Shown: positions 40,474 through 49,431, numbered from the stretch's first letter. The stretch: 64,000 nt of DNA from Actinoplanes xinjiangensis (GCF_003148685.1 NZ_QGGR01000029.1:1-64000); one strand, 5' to 3'. Numbers and translations: made by a program. Notes: generated from the sequence alone by a model not told the origin.

Positions 40474-40540
40474 ACCTCTTCGGTCGTTCGCGGACCGGAT
40501 TCAGTTGTCGTCGGTGGTTATTCGGGTGTCAGCCGGTGCG

Positions 40541-41752
40541 TCAGCGGAGCAGCGACAGCACGTTCTGCGAGGCCTGGTTGGCCTGCGACAGCATCGAGGT
40601 GCCGGCCTGGGTGAGGATCTGGTTGCGGGTGAACGCCACCATCTCCTGCGCCATGTCGGTGTCACGGATCCGGGACTCGGAGGCCGACAGGTTCTCGACC
40701 GCCACGTTGAGGTTGTTGATGGTGTGCTCGAAGCGGTTCTGGTGAGCACCCAGCTTGGCCCGCGTGTCCGAGACCGACTTGATGGCCACGTCGAGCGCGT
40801 CCATCGCCTTCGCGGCACCCGACGGCGTGTTCGTGTCCGGGTCGGCGGCAACCGTCAGGTCGAGGTTGTTGAGGCCCAGGGTCTTCGAGCTGACCGCGTT
40901 GATGGCGACGTCCAGCGTCTCGCCGGCGTTGGCGCCGATCTGGAACGCGCCCGGCGTGGCCGTCGCGTTCTTGGTGGCGTCGACGGCGGTGATGCCGAGG
41001 TCGGTGGCCTCGACGTTGAAGGCCGTCGAGCCCTGCGCCTTGAAGGTGATCGCCCCGTCGCTGGCCACCTCGGCGCTGAACGAGATCTCGTCACCGTGCT
41101 TGCCGCCGGCCTTCAGCGCGGCGGAGACGGCGTCGTTGATCTTCGAGACGGCCTCGTGCGCCGGCAGCGTGGTGGGCGGGACCTTCCCGTCGGTCAGGTC
41201 GATCGCACCGGTGGTGAGTGCCGGCGTGAGCGTGGAGCCACCCAGTTCGGCGATGTTGATGGTGGTGGTCGTGGGCGCCGCGTTCGCCGCGATCGGCGCC
41301 GTGCTCGAGGTGCTGTGGGTGTTGCCGAAGGTGCCGTCGAGCAGCTTCGACTTGCCGAACGAGGTCGTCTCGGCGATCCGGTCGATCTCCGCGGCCAGCT
41401 GCTGGAACTCGCCGTTCGCGGCCTGCTTGGCCTCGTCGTCGAGCGAAGCGTTGTTCGACTGGACCGAGAGGTCGCGCATGCGCTGGAGCATGCTGGTGAC
41501 CTCGTTCAGCGCACCCTCAGCGGTCTGCACGACGCTGATCGCGTCCTGGGCGTTGCGCACGGCGACCTTGAGACCGCCGGTCTGGGCGCGCAGGCCCTCG
41601 GAGATCGAGAGGCCGGCCGCGTCGTCGGCGGCCCGGTTGATGCGGAAACCGCTGGAGAGCTTCTCGAGCGACTTCGACATCTGGTTGTCGGTGACCGACA
41701 GGTTCCGGTACGCGTTCTGCGCGGCGATGTTCTGGTTGATGCGAAGACCCAT
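40541..41752 (-). CDS. fliC: Flagellin FliC
   Basis: 403 residues. The N-terminal D0/D1 region ([40 protein letters not shown]) and the C-terminal D1/D0 region ([38 protein letters not shown]) are fully conserved. The central ~190 residues form a variable surface domain rich in Ala/Thr. Strong AAGGAGG ribosome site. Own promoter upstream. Only flagellin gene in the window. Confidence 0.97.
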   Translation of the reverse strand: MGLRINQNIAAQNAYRNLSVTDNQMSKSLEKLSSGFRINRAADDAAGLSISEGLRAQTGGLKVAVRNAQDAISVVQTAEGALNEVTSMLQRMRDLSVQSNNASLDDEAKQAANGEFQQLAAEIDRIAETTSFGKSKLLDGTFGNTHSTSSTAPIAANAAPTTTTINIAELGGSTLTPALTTGAIDLTDGKVPPTTLPAHEAVSKINDAVSAALKAGGKHGDEISFSAEVASDGAITFKAQGSTAFNVEATDLGITAVDATKNATATPGAFQIGANAGETLDVAINAVSSKTLGLNNLDLTVAADPDTNTPSGAAKAMDALDVAIKSVSDTRAKLGAHQNRFEHTINNLNVAVENLSASESRIRDTDMAQEMVAFTRNQILTQAGTSMLSQANQASQNVLSLLR

Positions 41753-41820
41753 GGGATTTTCCTCCTTGAGTGGGGTCTTGAGCCGGCCCGTCCATGAGCC
41801 GTGGTGTTACGCCACTTCCC

Positions 41821-41847
41821 ATCGGCGGGTCGCCGAGAGGCCATGAG
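41821..41847 (-). promoter_or_regulatory. FliA-type promoter of fliC
   Basis: Minus strand: CTCA (41847-41844), 17 nt, GCCGAT (41826-41821); 68 nt separate it from the fliC start codon, leaving a leader of about 60 nt. Confidence 0.68.
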
Positions 41848-41878
41848 GATTCTCTGAGATTTTTTCGGTCTTTTAGGG

Positions 41879-41896
41879 CGAACCGGAGAAGTACCG
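41879..41896 (+). promoter_or_regulatory. Weak TcrA-box-like repeat between fliC and flgN
   Basis: CGAACCG, 4 nt, AGTACCG: the 11-bp period and A-x-CCG cores are kept but the GC starts of the units are not. It ends 14 nt before the flgN CTCA element instead of 7. Tentative. Confidence 0.25.
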
Positions 41897-41910
41897 ATCG
41901 GGAGAAAGCG

Positions 41911-41936
41911 CTCAGCGGCACGGCGGATGTGCCGAC
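41911..41936 (+). promoter_or_regulatory. FliA-type promoter of flgN-flgK-flgL-fliW
   Basis: CTCA at 41911, 16 nt, GCCGAC at 41931-41936, 62 nt before the flgN GTG. Divergent from the fliC promoter; the two CTCA elements are 63 bp apart. Confidence 0.65.
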
Positions 41937-41998
41937 CTGTCCGAATGAGCGGGTCCGCCGAGGGGGTAGGCCCGACCAGCCATACGACGGAGGACCGG

Positions 41999-42484
41999 GT
42001 GAGCCTGACCGACCTGGCCAGTGTCCTCTGGCGCTCACGTGAGCTGCTGGAGATGCTGCTGTTCAAGCTTGAGGAGGAGCAGTTGCTCCTCGCGTCCAAC
42101 CGGTCCCGATGGCTCAGCCACGCCACCCGTGAGGTGGAAGTGGTCCTGGATCAGATCCGGCAGACCGAGGTGATCCGTGCGGCGTACTCGCAGGAGGTCG
42201 CCGTGGAGCTCGGCCTGTCTCCGGACGCTTCGCTCGGTGAACTCGCCGACGCCGCTCCGGATCCGTGGTCGGAGTTGCTCCACCAGCACCGCAAGGCATT
42301 CCTGATGCTGACGTCGGAGATCAGGGCCCTGGCCGACGTCAACCGCGAGCTACTCACCGCAGGCCAGCGCGCGGCTCGCGAAACCATGCTCGCGTTCGCC
42401 GAGACTGTGGAAACGTACGGACCACAGGGCCAGACCGTCAGCGGCGCCGTGCGGCGCCCCACTCTGGTTGATGAGGCGATCTGA
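41999..42484 (+). CDS. flgN: Flagellar export chaperone FlgN
   Basis: 161 residues, helical. LASVLWRSRELLEMLLFKLE at the start and LLLASNRSRWLSHATREVEV next match the FlgN pattern. FlgN escorts FlgK and FlgL, whose genes follow. GTG start at 41999 with GGAGGA upstream; the ATG at 41927 lies before the promoter and is rejected. The stop codon overlaps the flgK ATG by one base. Confidence 0.9.
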   Translation: MSLTDLASVLWRSRELLEMLLFKLEEEQLLLASNRSRWLSHATREVEVVLDQIRQTEVIRAAYSQEVAVELGLSPDASLGELADAAPDPWSELLHQHRKAFLMLTSEIRALADVNRELLTAGQRAARETMLAFAETVETYGPQGQTVSGAVRRPTLVDEAI

Positions 42485-43923
42485 TGGGCAGCACATTCAG
42501 TGGACTCAACACGGCGCTCACGTCTCTCTACGCGCAGCGCCGGGGCCTGGACGTCACGGGCCAGAACATCGCGAATGCCAGCACCGAGGGATACACCCGC
42601 CAGCGCGTGGTGATGCACGCGCAGAACGCCAACCTCACGCCGGGCATCTACTCCACCACCACCGCGGTCGGCAACGGCGTCACGGTGAGCTCGGTGGAGC
42701 GGCTGCGCAACTCCGCCCTCGATCATCGCAGCTTCACCGAGCACGCCAACTCCTCGTACCACAACGAGCGGGCCGGGGCGTACACGCTGATCGAGGACGT
42801 CTTCGGCGAACCCAGCGACACCGCGCTCCAGGCCCGTCTCCAGGACATGTGGGACGGCTGGAACGCGATCGCCGCGAACCCGGACAAGAAGGCGCCGAAG
42901 TCGGCGATGCTGGAGCAGGCGGTCACCGTCGCGTCGTCACTCAACGACGCCGCCGCTGCGCTGGACAACCAGTTCAAGTCGACCCGGGCCGGCCTCGACA
43001 CGTACGTCGGCCAGGTCAACAAGGCGGCCGAGTCGATCGCCAAGCTGAACCACGAGATCGTCCTCGCCACGCAGGCCGGTCTGCAGGCCAACGAGCTGAT
43101 GGACCAGCGCGGCCAGCAGATGCTGAAGCTGTCCGAGCTGGTCGGCGCGACCGCGACCGAGCTGCCGAACGGCGCCCTGAGCGTCTACGTCGGCAGCGCC
43201 CCGCTGGTCGCCGAGTTCAACACCCGCGAGATCGGGATCGAGACCGGCAGCGCCACGAAGCTCCAGGACCTGCCCGACATCGAGGTGAACCTGCGCTGGA
43301 AGGACACCGGCACCGCGGTCGCGGTGGGTGGCGCGATGGGCGCGCAGATGGAGCTGCTGGACAAGGACGGCACCCTGCGGGAGATCTCGCAGCGGCTGGA
43401 CTCGGTCGCCTCCAAGCTGGCGTCGGACGTCAACACCGCCCACCGCGGCGGGTACGGAGTGGACGGAAGCACCGGGCTGGACATGTTCGTCCCGTACGAC
43501 CCGACCGACACGCCCGTCACCGCGGCCAACATCCGGGTCAACAGCGACCTTCTCACCGATGTGGACAGAGTGGCGGTGTCGTCCGGTGATCCGAAGGGTG
43601 CGACCCCGATCCTGAACGGCACGGTGGCCGACGACCTGTCCGAACTGGCCACCTCCCGGACCGGCGCAGACGCGTCGTATCAGGCACTGATCGGTGACCT
43701 GGGGGTGTCGGCGCAGTCCTCGATCCGCCGGCGTGACATCCAGAACGCGGTCACCGACCAGGTCGACGCCGCCCGGGACGCCGAGTCCGGGGTCAACCTC
43801 GACGAGGAGATGACCAACCTCCTCACGTACCAGCGTGGGTACGAGGCGGCGTCGCGTGTCCTGACGACGATCGACTCGATGCTCGATCAGCTCATCAACC
43901 GGACCGGTCTGGTCGGCCGATAG
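42484..43923 (+). CDS. flgK: Hook-filament junction protein FlgK
   Basis: 479 residues. FSGLNTALTSLYAQRRGLDV, TGQNIANASTEGYTRQRVVM and the C-terminal SGVNLDEEMTNLLTYQRGYE are FlgK signatures. It forms the first junction ring between hook and filament. Confidence 0.95.
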   Translation: MGSTFSGLNTALTSLYAQRRGLDVTGQNIANASTEGYTRQRVVMHAQNANLTPGIYSTTTAVGNGVTVSSVERLRNSALDHRSFTEHANSSYHNERAGAYTLIEDVFGEPSDTALQARLQDMWDGWNAIAANPDKKAPKSAMLEQAVTVASSLNDAAAALDNQFKSTRAGLDTYVGQVNKAAESIAKLNHEIVLATQAGLQANELMDQRGQQMLKLSELVGATATELPNGALSVYVGSAPLVAEFNTREIGIETGSATKLQDLPDIEVNLRWKDTGTAVAVGGAMGAQMELLDKDGTLREISQRLDSVASKLASDVNTAHRGGYGVDGSTGLDMFVPYDPTDTPVTAANIRVNSDLLTDVDRVAVSSGDPKGATPILNGTVADDLSELATSRTGADASYQALIGDLGVSAQSSIRRRDIQNAVTDQVDAARDAESGVNLDEEMTNLLTYQRGYEAASRVLTTIDSMLDQLINRTGLVGR

Positions 43924-43940
43924 CAGGTGGGGGAACCGCT

Positions 43941-44903
43941 ATGAGCAGCAGTCCGCGAGTGACCGAGAGTTCCGTCCGTACCCGGACGATGGCGAGCCTG
44001 CAACGGAATCTGAGCCGGACGCAGACCGCGCAGGACCAGATCTCCAGTGGCAAGCAACTGCACCGTCCGTCGGACTCGCCGACGGGCACGGTCACCGCAC
44101 TCCAACTGCGCGGCGAGGTACGGGCGAACCGGAAGTACTCCACCAACGCGGACGACGCGATGGGCCGGCTCGGGACCGTGCAGGACACCTTGAAGAGCGT
44201 GTACGACCAGGTGCAGCGGGTGCGCACGCTGACCCTGGAGGGGGTGAGTGCCGGTGGTGGCAGCACCCCGCAGGCGAACAAGGCGCGTGCCGACGAGATC
44301 GACCAGATCAAGGGTCTGGTCGTCCAGTTCGCCAACACCAAGTACCTGAACCGCCCGGTGTTCGGCGGGTTCACTCCGGATTCCACGGCGTACGCGCAGT
44401 CGGGGTCCTATGTGGGCGAGGCGGCCGGCGAGACCACCCGGGCGATCGGCCCGAACGCGCGGGTCCGCGTCGACGTTCGCGGGCCTGAGGTGTTCGGAAC
44501 CGACATCGCGATGCAGGACGACCGGGTGACGCCGGTGCTGGACGCGGACGGCAACGAGGTGCCGAACGAGGCCCAGCTTTTCCGGGTCCTCGACTCCATT
44601 TCCACCGCGATGCGGACAGGTGATGCCGCTGGCATCAAGACAGGTCTGGAGAATCTCGATAAAGCAGCTGAAACCCTGAATTCGACCCTTTCGGACGTTG
44701 GCGCCCGATACAATCGGGTTACGCAGATGAAGCAGTCCGCAGAGGATCGCTTGATGTCCGTGTCGTCGCAGCTGTCCGATATCGAGGATGTCGACCTGCC
44801 CAAGGCGATCATGGAATTGCAACTCCAGCAGACCTCGTATCAGGCCGCCCTGGCCGCCACGGCCAAGGTGATCCAGCCCTCGCTCATCGATTTCCTGAGG
44901 TGA
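43941..44903 (+). CDS. flgL: Hook-filament junction protein FlgL
   Basis: 320 residues, flagellin-like. RTMASLQRNLSRTQTAQDQI, SSGKQLHRPSDSPTGTVTAL at the N-terminus and LPKAIMELQLQQTSYQAALA at the C-terminus. Second junction protein. Overlaps fliW by 4 bp. Confidence 0.95.
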   Translation: MSSSPRVTESSVRTRTMASLQRNLSRTQTAQDQISSGKQLHRPSDSPTGTVTALQLRGEVRANRKYSTNADDAMGRLGTVQDTLKSVYDQVQRVRTLTLEGVSAGGGSTPQANKARADEIDQIKGLVVQFANTKYLNRPVFGGFTPDSTAYAQSGSYVGEAAGETTRAIGPNARVRVDVRGPEVFGTDIAMQDDRVTPVLDADGNEVPNEAQLFRVLDSISTAMRTGDAAGIKTGLENLDKAAETLNSTLSDVGARYNRVTQMKQSAEDRLMSVSSQLSDIEDVDLPKAIMELQLQQTSYQAALAATAKVIQPSLIDFLR

Positions 44904-45343
44904 CCATGACTACTCGCACCGCATCCCGTCCGATTGAGGCCACCATGACCGACCCGTCGCTGGGGCTGCCGACCATCACGATGGCGGTGCCCATGCCGGG
45001 GTTCCCGTCTCATCGGGATTTCGTTCTGGTGCGTCTCAACGACGACGGCCTGCTCTACGCGTTCACGTCCATCGAGAACCCGGAGCTCCGTTTCCTGGTG
45101 GCCCCGCCGGAGCCGTTCTTCCCGGACTACGCCCCGGAGATCGAGAACGGGGTGTTCGCGGCGCTGAACACGAAGGACCCGGACCGGCTGCTTCTGCTCA
45201 CGGTCATCACCGCCAGCGAGAACGAGACCACCGCCAATCTGCTCGCACCGATCGTGGTGGACCGCGACAGCATGCGCGCGATGCAGGTCGTTCTCTCCGG
45301 TTCGGGCTACCCGGTTCGGGCGATCATGAACCGGAATTTCTGA
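44900..45343 (+). CDS. fliW: Flagellar assembly factor FliW
   Basis: 147 residues (GTG at 44900; ATG at 44906 also possible). PMPGFPSHRDFVLVRLNDDG, LLYAFTSIENPELRFLVAPP and TANLLAPIVVD match FliW. It binds both flagellin and CsrA: when flagellin accumulates in the cell, free FliW releases or blocks CsrA. csrA is the next gene. The first ~25 residues look non-conserved. Confidence 0.93.
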   Translation: MTMTTRTASRPIEATMTDPSLGLPTITMAVPMPGFPSHRDFVLVRLNDDGLLYAFTSIENPELRFLVAPPEPFFPDYAPEIENGVFAALNTKDPDRLLLLTVITASENETTANLLAPIVVDRDSMRAMQVVLSGSGYPVRAIMNRNF

Positions 45344-45356
45344 CCCTCCAGAAGCG

Positions 45357-45387
45357 GGCGCGGTCGCGTTTTCGTCGCGACCGCGCC
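45357..45387 (+). terminator. Terminator between fliW and csrA
   Basis: Perfect 12-bp stem (GGCGCGGTCGCG / CGCGACCGCGCC) with a 7-nt loop, followed by TTTG. It lies 14 bp after fliW and 35 bp before csrA, so csrA must rely on read-through or a promoter overlapping this hairpin. Confidence 0.8.
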
Positions 45388-45404
45388 TTTGCTATCCGTT
45401 CGAT

Positions 45405-45422
45405 GGATGGAGGGGGACCGGA
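45405..45422 (+). promoter_or_regulatory. Cluster of GGA motifs over the csrA ribosome site
   Basis: Four GGA triplets (45405, 45409, 45415, 45420) lie in the 18 bases running up to and touching the csrA ATG, covering the Shine-Dalgarno sequence. CsrA proteins bind GGA motifs, so self-repression of translation is plausible. Confidence 0.45.
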
Positions 45423-45667
45423 TGCTGGTACTGACGCGGCGAGCCGGGGAGAGCGTGATGATCGGCGACGACGTCGTCATCACGGTGCTCGAGGCCCGCG
45501 GGGACGTCATCCGGCTGGGCATCCAGGCCCCGCGGGATGTGCAGGTGCACCGCGAGGAGGTCTACCGCGAGTTGCAGGAGGCGAACCGGGCGGCTGCCTC
45601 GCCGACCGAGGACGCGGTCAACGCGCTCGCGAAGATGCTGGAGAAGCCGGACACCACGGCACAGTGA
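45422..45667 (+). CDS. csrA: Carbon storage/translational regulator CsrA
   Basis: 81 residues, typical CsrA length. MLVLTRRAGESVMIGDDVVI, LGIQAPRDVQVHREEVYREL are the RNA-binding dimer motifs, including the key R44-region (AP-R-D-V-Q-V-H-R). In Gram-positives CsrA blocks translation of flagellin mRNA and is antagonised by FliW. Followed by a strong terminator. Confidence 0.96.
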   Translation: MLVLTRRAGESVMIGDDVVITVLEARGDVIRLGIQAPRDVQVHREEVYRELQEANRAAASPTEDAVNALAKMLEKPDTTAQ

Positions 45668-45678
45668 GAGAACGAGTG

Positions 45679-45705
45679 ACGCCCGTCGCCGCCGGCGACG
45701 GGCGT
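45679..45705 (+). terminator. Terminator of csrA
   Basis: Perfect 12-bp stem (ACGCCCGTCGCC and complement) with a 3-nt loop and a run of five T. The clearest rho-independent terminator of the window. Confidence 0.92.
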
Positions 45706-45788
45706 TTTTCTGTGTCCGCGGGCACACGCTCCTGTCCTGCACCGGCCACTGACCCGGGAGACAACATCGGAGCCTCACTCTCATCATC

Positions 45789-45807
45789 AGGCGGGAGAAA
45801 CCCGCCT
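45789..45807 (+). other. Small hairpin in the leader of the PHP gene
   Basis: AGGCGGG, 5-nt loop AGAAA, CCCGCCT, followed by CTTTC. It lies 20 bp before the GTG at 45828. Could be a second terminator or a leader structure. Confidence 0.4.
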
Positions 45808-45827
45808 CTTTCAGCCGGGGAGCGAGT

Positions 45828-46577
45828 GTGGGCGCAGAGCGCGATTCAGTCATCGGTGGCGGTGCGGTGGGCACCGCCTGCGCGCTGGACCTGGCGGTGG
45901 ACGCGCATGTGCACACCGGGTTCGCGGCCGGCCGGGACGCCGTCGGTGTGGTGGTCTCGGCCGCCGACCAGGTCGGTCTGACGGCGCTGACCTTCGCCGA
46001 CCAGGCGGGGCCGGACACCGGCTGGCTGTCGGCGTACGCCGACGCGGTCCGCCGCGCCCGGCACCGTACCGAGATGACCCTGCGGGTGGCGGCGGAGGTC
46101 GAGGTGGTCCGCCCGGACGGCTGGCTGGCCCTGCCGCCCGACCTGGCTCCGCTGGACGCCCTCTCGGTGGCGGTCTCCGACCTGCCGGTCGCCGGTGAGC
46201 TGCTCACCCCGCGCGAGATCCGCACCCGCCTGGACATGGGCCTGCTGACCGCCGGACAGGTGGCGGAGCTGCTGGTGGCGACGACCGTCAAGGGCCTGGA
46301 GCGGGCCTCCCGGTACGCGCCGGCGCAGCTCGCCCGTCCGCTGGCGCTGCTCGGTCAGGCCGGCCTCGACGACTCGTGCGTGACGCCGGAGCTGATCGCC
46401 GAGCTGGCCTCCGCCTGCCGGACCACCGGTGCGGTCGTGGAGGTGAGCGAGGCGTGGCGCAGCCCGTCGCCGCGGGTGGTGGAGATGCTCCTCGATGCCG
46501 CCGTCACGGTGGTCCCGGCGAGTGACGCGCGGTATGCCGCCGAGGTGGGCCGCTGGCAGTACCTGCGACGTGTCTGA
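45828..46577 (+). CDS. PHP-domain metal-dependent hydrolase
   Basis: 249 residues. LAVDAHVHTGFAAGRDAVGV (DxHxHT) followed by VVSAADQVGLTALTFADQAG is the start of a PHP (polymerase and histidinol phosphatase) TIM-barrel-like domain; the later motif with E and H residues is less clear (AAEVEVVRPDG has the conserved E-x-E/V step). Substrate unknown; such proteins are phosphoesterases. GTG start. Located after csrA but isolated from it by a terminator. Confidence 0.75.
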   Translation: MGAERDSVIGGGAVGTACALDLAVDAHVHTGFAAGRDAVGVVVSAADQVGLTALTFADQAGPDTGWLSAYADAVRRARHRTEMTLRVAAEVEVVRPDGWLALPPDLAPLDALSVAVSDLPVAGELLTPREIRTRLDMGLLTAGQVAELLVATTVKGLERASRYAPAQLARPLALLGQAGLDDSCVTPELIAELASACRTTGAVVEVSEAWRSPSPRVVEMLLDAAVTVVPASDARYAAEVGRWQYLRRV

Positions 46578-46658
46578 GGAGAACAGCGAAACCGAACACG
46601 ATCTGCACTCGTCTCCGTACTCTCTGTCATGCCAGCACTTCAGTATGGGAGAGTTGCG

Positions 46659-47324
46659 ATGAGCATGGTTCAGCAGGCTATCGAGGTCAGTGCGCCGGTC
46701 CACACGGTGTACGAGCAGCTCGCGGCGTTCGAGAACTACCCCCGTTTCATGACCGGTGTGCGGCAGGTGACGTCGATCGGCGCCGACCAGACCCACTGGA
46801 TCATGGACGTCGACGGTAAGCGGCGGGAGTTCGACGCCCAGATCATCGAGCGGTCCCCGGACGAGCGGGTCTCCTGGTCGACCATGGAGGGCCCGCTGCT
46901 CGCGGAGACGATCACGCTGCGCCCGATGGGCGAGACCAAGACCCAGGTCGTCGCCCAACTGGAGGCCGACATCGCGTTCCTCATGCCCAGCGACCGGCAC
47001 GGTCAGGAGTCACTGAACCGCCGGCTCAAGGCCGACCTGACCACGTTCAAGGGTCTGGTGGAGAGCGGTGTGCTCGGCGGCCGGCCGATTCCGCACGGTG
47101 CCAGTTCCAAGCCGATGGGCGGGCGGTCGCACAGCCTGCTTCCCGGCGTGGACACCCCGTCACCGGCCGCGGTGGCCGCGCGCATCCGTAACCGCAACAC
47201 CCCGGCACCGAGCCCGGGTGCCGGCTGGGACACCGGCGTCGCCGGCACCGCCCGGATGGGCGGCCGCACCTCGGGCGCCGACATGTGGGGCAACGGCATG
47301 ATCAACGAGGAAGAGCGCGGATAA
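46659..47324 (+). CDS. SRPBCC-family (polyketide cyclase/START-like) protein
   Basis: 221 residues. The first ~145 form a START-like fold typical of SRPBCC proteins: VQQAIEVSAPVHTVYEQLAA, FENYPRFMTGVRQVTSIGAD and RVSWSTMEGPL. The last ~75 residues are a Gly/Pro/Arg/Ser tail unlike the family core. Ligand unknown. The ATG at 46659 has a GGGAGAG site; the upstream frame from 46629 is not needed. Confidence 0.82.
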   Translation: MSMVQQAIEVSAPVHTVYEQLAAFENYPRFMTGVRQVTSIGADQTHWIMDVDGKRREFDAQIIERSPDERVSWSTMEGPLLAETITLRPMGETKTQVVAQLEADIAFLMPSDRHGQESLNRRLKADLTTFKGLVESGVLGGRPIPHGASSKPMGGRSHSLLPGVDTPSPAAVAARIRNRNTPAPSPGAGWDTGVAGTARMGGRTSGADMWGNGMINEEERG

Positions 47325-47339
47325 CCGGCTTCTCATCGG

Positions 47340-47366
47340 GGCCCGGGACGCTCGGCGTCCCGGGCC
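47340..47366. terminator. Bidirectional terminator
   Basis: Perfect 12-bp stem GGCCCGGGACGC / GCGTCCCGGGCC with a 3-nt loop, exactly between two convergent genes (ends at 47324 and 47372). Confidence 0.8.
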
Positions 47367-47371
47367 TCTGC

Positions 47372-49171
47372 TCATGCGCTCGACGGCGCCGCCTCCAGGG
47401 TGACCAGCAGCCGGGCACCACGGGGCTCGGCGTGCTCGTAGCGGACCGACCCGCCGTTCGCCTCGACCAGGTGCCGCACGATGAACAGCCCGAGGCCGGC
47501 GCCGCGGATGAACCGCCCGAACAGGTTGGGCAGCAGGTCCTCGGGGATGCCCGCGCCGCTGTCCTGCACGGCCAGTCGTACGGTCCCGTCACCGCCCCGC
47601 TCGGCCCGGATGTGGATCGGCGGGGCCCCGTGACCGAGCGCGTTCTTCAGCAGGTTCTCCACCACGACGGTGAGATGCCCGCGGTCGGCCAGCGCGGCCA
47701 GCTCCTCGTCGATGGCGATCTCGACGTCGCCGGTGCCGATGGCCGTGCCGCAGGCCGCCTCGACCACCTCGAGCAGCGGTACCGGCACCCGGCGGGCGGT
47801 GACCGTCCCGGTGTCCAGCCGGAAGAGCAGCTGTAGATCGTTCATCATCTTGATCAGCCGCCGGGTGTTCTTGTCGATCTTCGTGGCGAGTTCGAGCCGG
47901 ATGTCGTCGGGCAGATCGGCCCAGTCGGCGCAGAGCAACTCGGCGAGGCTGGCGATCGAACTGATCGGCTGTGCCACATCGTGGGTCAGCATCGAGGTCA
48001 GGTCGTTCTTGAACGCCAGCGCGGCGGCCAGGTCGGCGTTACCGCGTTCCAGCTCGGCGGCGTGCTCGGTGAGCGCCTCCTCGGCCTGTTTGCGCTCGGC
48101 GATGTCGATGTAGGTGGCCACGTACCCACGGGTCGCGCCGGCCGCGTCCGGGATGGCCGCCATGGTGGCGAGCACCGGCACGTCGGTGCCGTCGGCGCGG
48201 GGCAGGATCCAGTCGCCGCCGGTGCCCGGTGGCGGCAGCGGCGGCGATTCGGCGGGAAGGTCGTCATGCCCGGTGAGTTCCCGCCAGCGGCGGTTGACGT
48301 CGATCACCCGATAGTTCGCGTCGAGCACCATGACGGCCTCGTTCATCGACTGGAGCAGCGTCTGCGCGAAGTCCTGCCGCTCCTCCAGCTCGGCCACCAG
48401 GTGGCGCTGTCGCTGGTCGGCGGTGTCGAGGGTGCGGACCAGGTAGGCGAGCAGGGCCAGCAGCGCGAGGGCGGCGAGGATCACACCGGTGCTCACCGCG
48501 GCCACCGGCCGGCTCTCCGGCGTCTGCGCGGCGAAGGCGCTGACCAGGGCGGCGACGACGGGGGCGGCGATCAGGGCGGGGGCCAGCCGGCGTACGGCGG
48601 CGCGCGGCCCGGACTCCTCGAGAGTGTGCAGCGGCCCCGTCTCGGGGCGGGCCAGGATGGTCCCGACGGCGAGGCAGAGCAGCGCGCCGGCCAGGTAGGC
48701 CGGCATCACGCTCGCCGGTGCCTGCCCGGGTGGGAAGGTCGCGTCGAAGAGGCGGGGCACCAGGGCGACCAGCGCGATGATCGCGGCGCCCAGCAGGAGC
48801 GGGTCGGCGACCCGGAAGGCGATACCGCCGCCGCGCCGGGGCACGCGCAGATCGAGGCAGGCCAGGGCCAGCCCGGAGAGGGCGGTGGCGACCCCCGAGG
48901 CGGGGTGGCTGCCCAGGTTGGCGGCGCCCACGCCGGCGGCGACGAGCGCGAGGAGCGCCGCCGCCCCGGCACGGAGTCGGCCGGCCCGTCCATCGGTGGC
49001 CGGAGCCACCTGGAGCAGGAGGGCGACCCCGGCCGGGATCAGGGCCGGTGCCGGCCCGGGGTGGAACATGTGCAGGGCGCCGAAGACGGCGACGGTTGCC
49101 CCGGCGCACCCGGCGGTCAGCCGGGACAGCCTGCCCACGTCGTGCGCCGCGATATGCACAAATACCCCCAA
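47372..49171 (-). CDS. Membrane sensor histidine kinase with PAS domain
   Basis: 599 residues. About eight hydrophobic segments in the first ~250 residues (a MASE-like integral sensor region), a short coiled coil, a PAS domain (~270-385, AVMVLDANYRVIDVNRRWRE, GYVATYIDIAERKQAEEAL), a dimerisation/phosphoacceptor helix (SMLTHDVAQPISSIASLAEL) and a HATPase domain (VVENLLKNALGHGAP, DSGAGIPEDLL, GAGLGLFIVRHLVEANGG). No response regulator is adjacent; the receiver at 51080 is 2 kb away on the other strand. Confidence 0.92.
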   Translation of the reverse strand: MGVFVHIAAHDVGRLSRLTAGCAGATVAVFGALHMFHPGPAPALIPAGVALLLQVAPATDGRAGRLRAGAAALLALVAAGVGAANLGSHPASGVATALSGLALACLDLRVPRRGGGIAFRVADPLLLGAAIIALVALVPRLFDATFPPGQAPASVMPAYLAGALLCLAVGTILARPETGPLHTLEESGPRAAVRRLAPALIAAPVVAALVSAFAAQTPESRPVAAVSTGVILAALALLALLAYLVRTLDTADQRQRHLVAELEERQDFAQTLLQSMNEAVMVLDANYRVIDVNRRWRELTGHDDLPAESPPLPPPGTGGDWILPRADGTDVPVLATMAAIPDAAGATRGYVATYIDIAERKQAEEALTEHAAELERGNADLAAALAFKNDLTSMLTHDVAQPISSIASLAELLCADWADLPDDIRLELATKIDKNTRRLIKMMNDLQLLFRLDTGTVTARRVPVPLLEVVEAACGTAIGTGDVEIAIDEELAALADRGHLTVVVENLLKNALGHGAPPIHIRAERGGDGTVRLAVQDSGAGIPEDLLPNLFGRFIRGAGLGLFIVRHLVEANGGSVRYEHAEPRGARLLVTLEAAPSSA

Positions 49172-49218
49172 GACGTGAGGGAAAGAGCATAACGCGGGCT
49201 ACCCGGGTGAGCGGTTGG

Positions 49219-49431
49219 TTACTTGCCCGCCCAGTCGAAGCCGTCCTCGAGGCGGATCCGGCTGGCCACCTTGGCGATGTCCGCCCGGTGGCGGTTGGCG
49301 TGGTGCCCGCAGAAGGCCAGGTCCCCACCACTGGTCAGGACGACCTCCAGCTTGGCGGCCGCCCCACAACGATCGCAGCGCTCGGTAAGTTCGCCGACGG
49401 TGTCGATCTCGGGCGACAGCAGTGCGGTCAT
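49219..49431 (-). CDS. Small zinc-binding protein (DUF7455-like)
   Basis: 70 residues with CDRCGAAAKLEVVLTSGGDL then AFCGHHANRHRADIAKVA: a CxxC ... CxxH site likely to bind zinc. This short protein type is common in actinobacteria, often near sigma-factor genes, and has no known function. Confidence 0.8.
   Translation of the reverse strand: MTALLSPEIDTVGELTERCDRCGAAAKLEVVLTSGGDLAFCGHHANRHRADIAKVASRIRLEDGFDWAGK

Noticed and set aside
40474-40540. FliA-type promoter for fliD
   Set aside because: ACCGAA-like sequence exists but without CTCA at 15-17 nt, and it would precede the fliC terminator.
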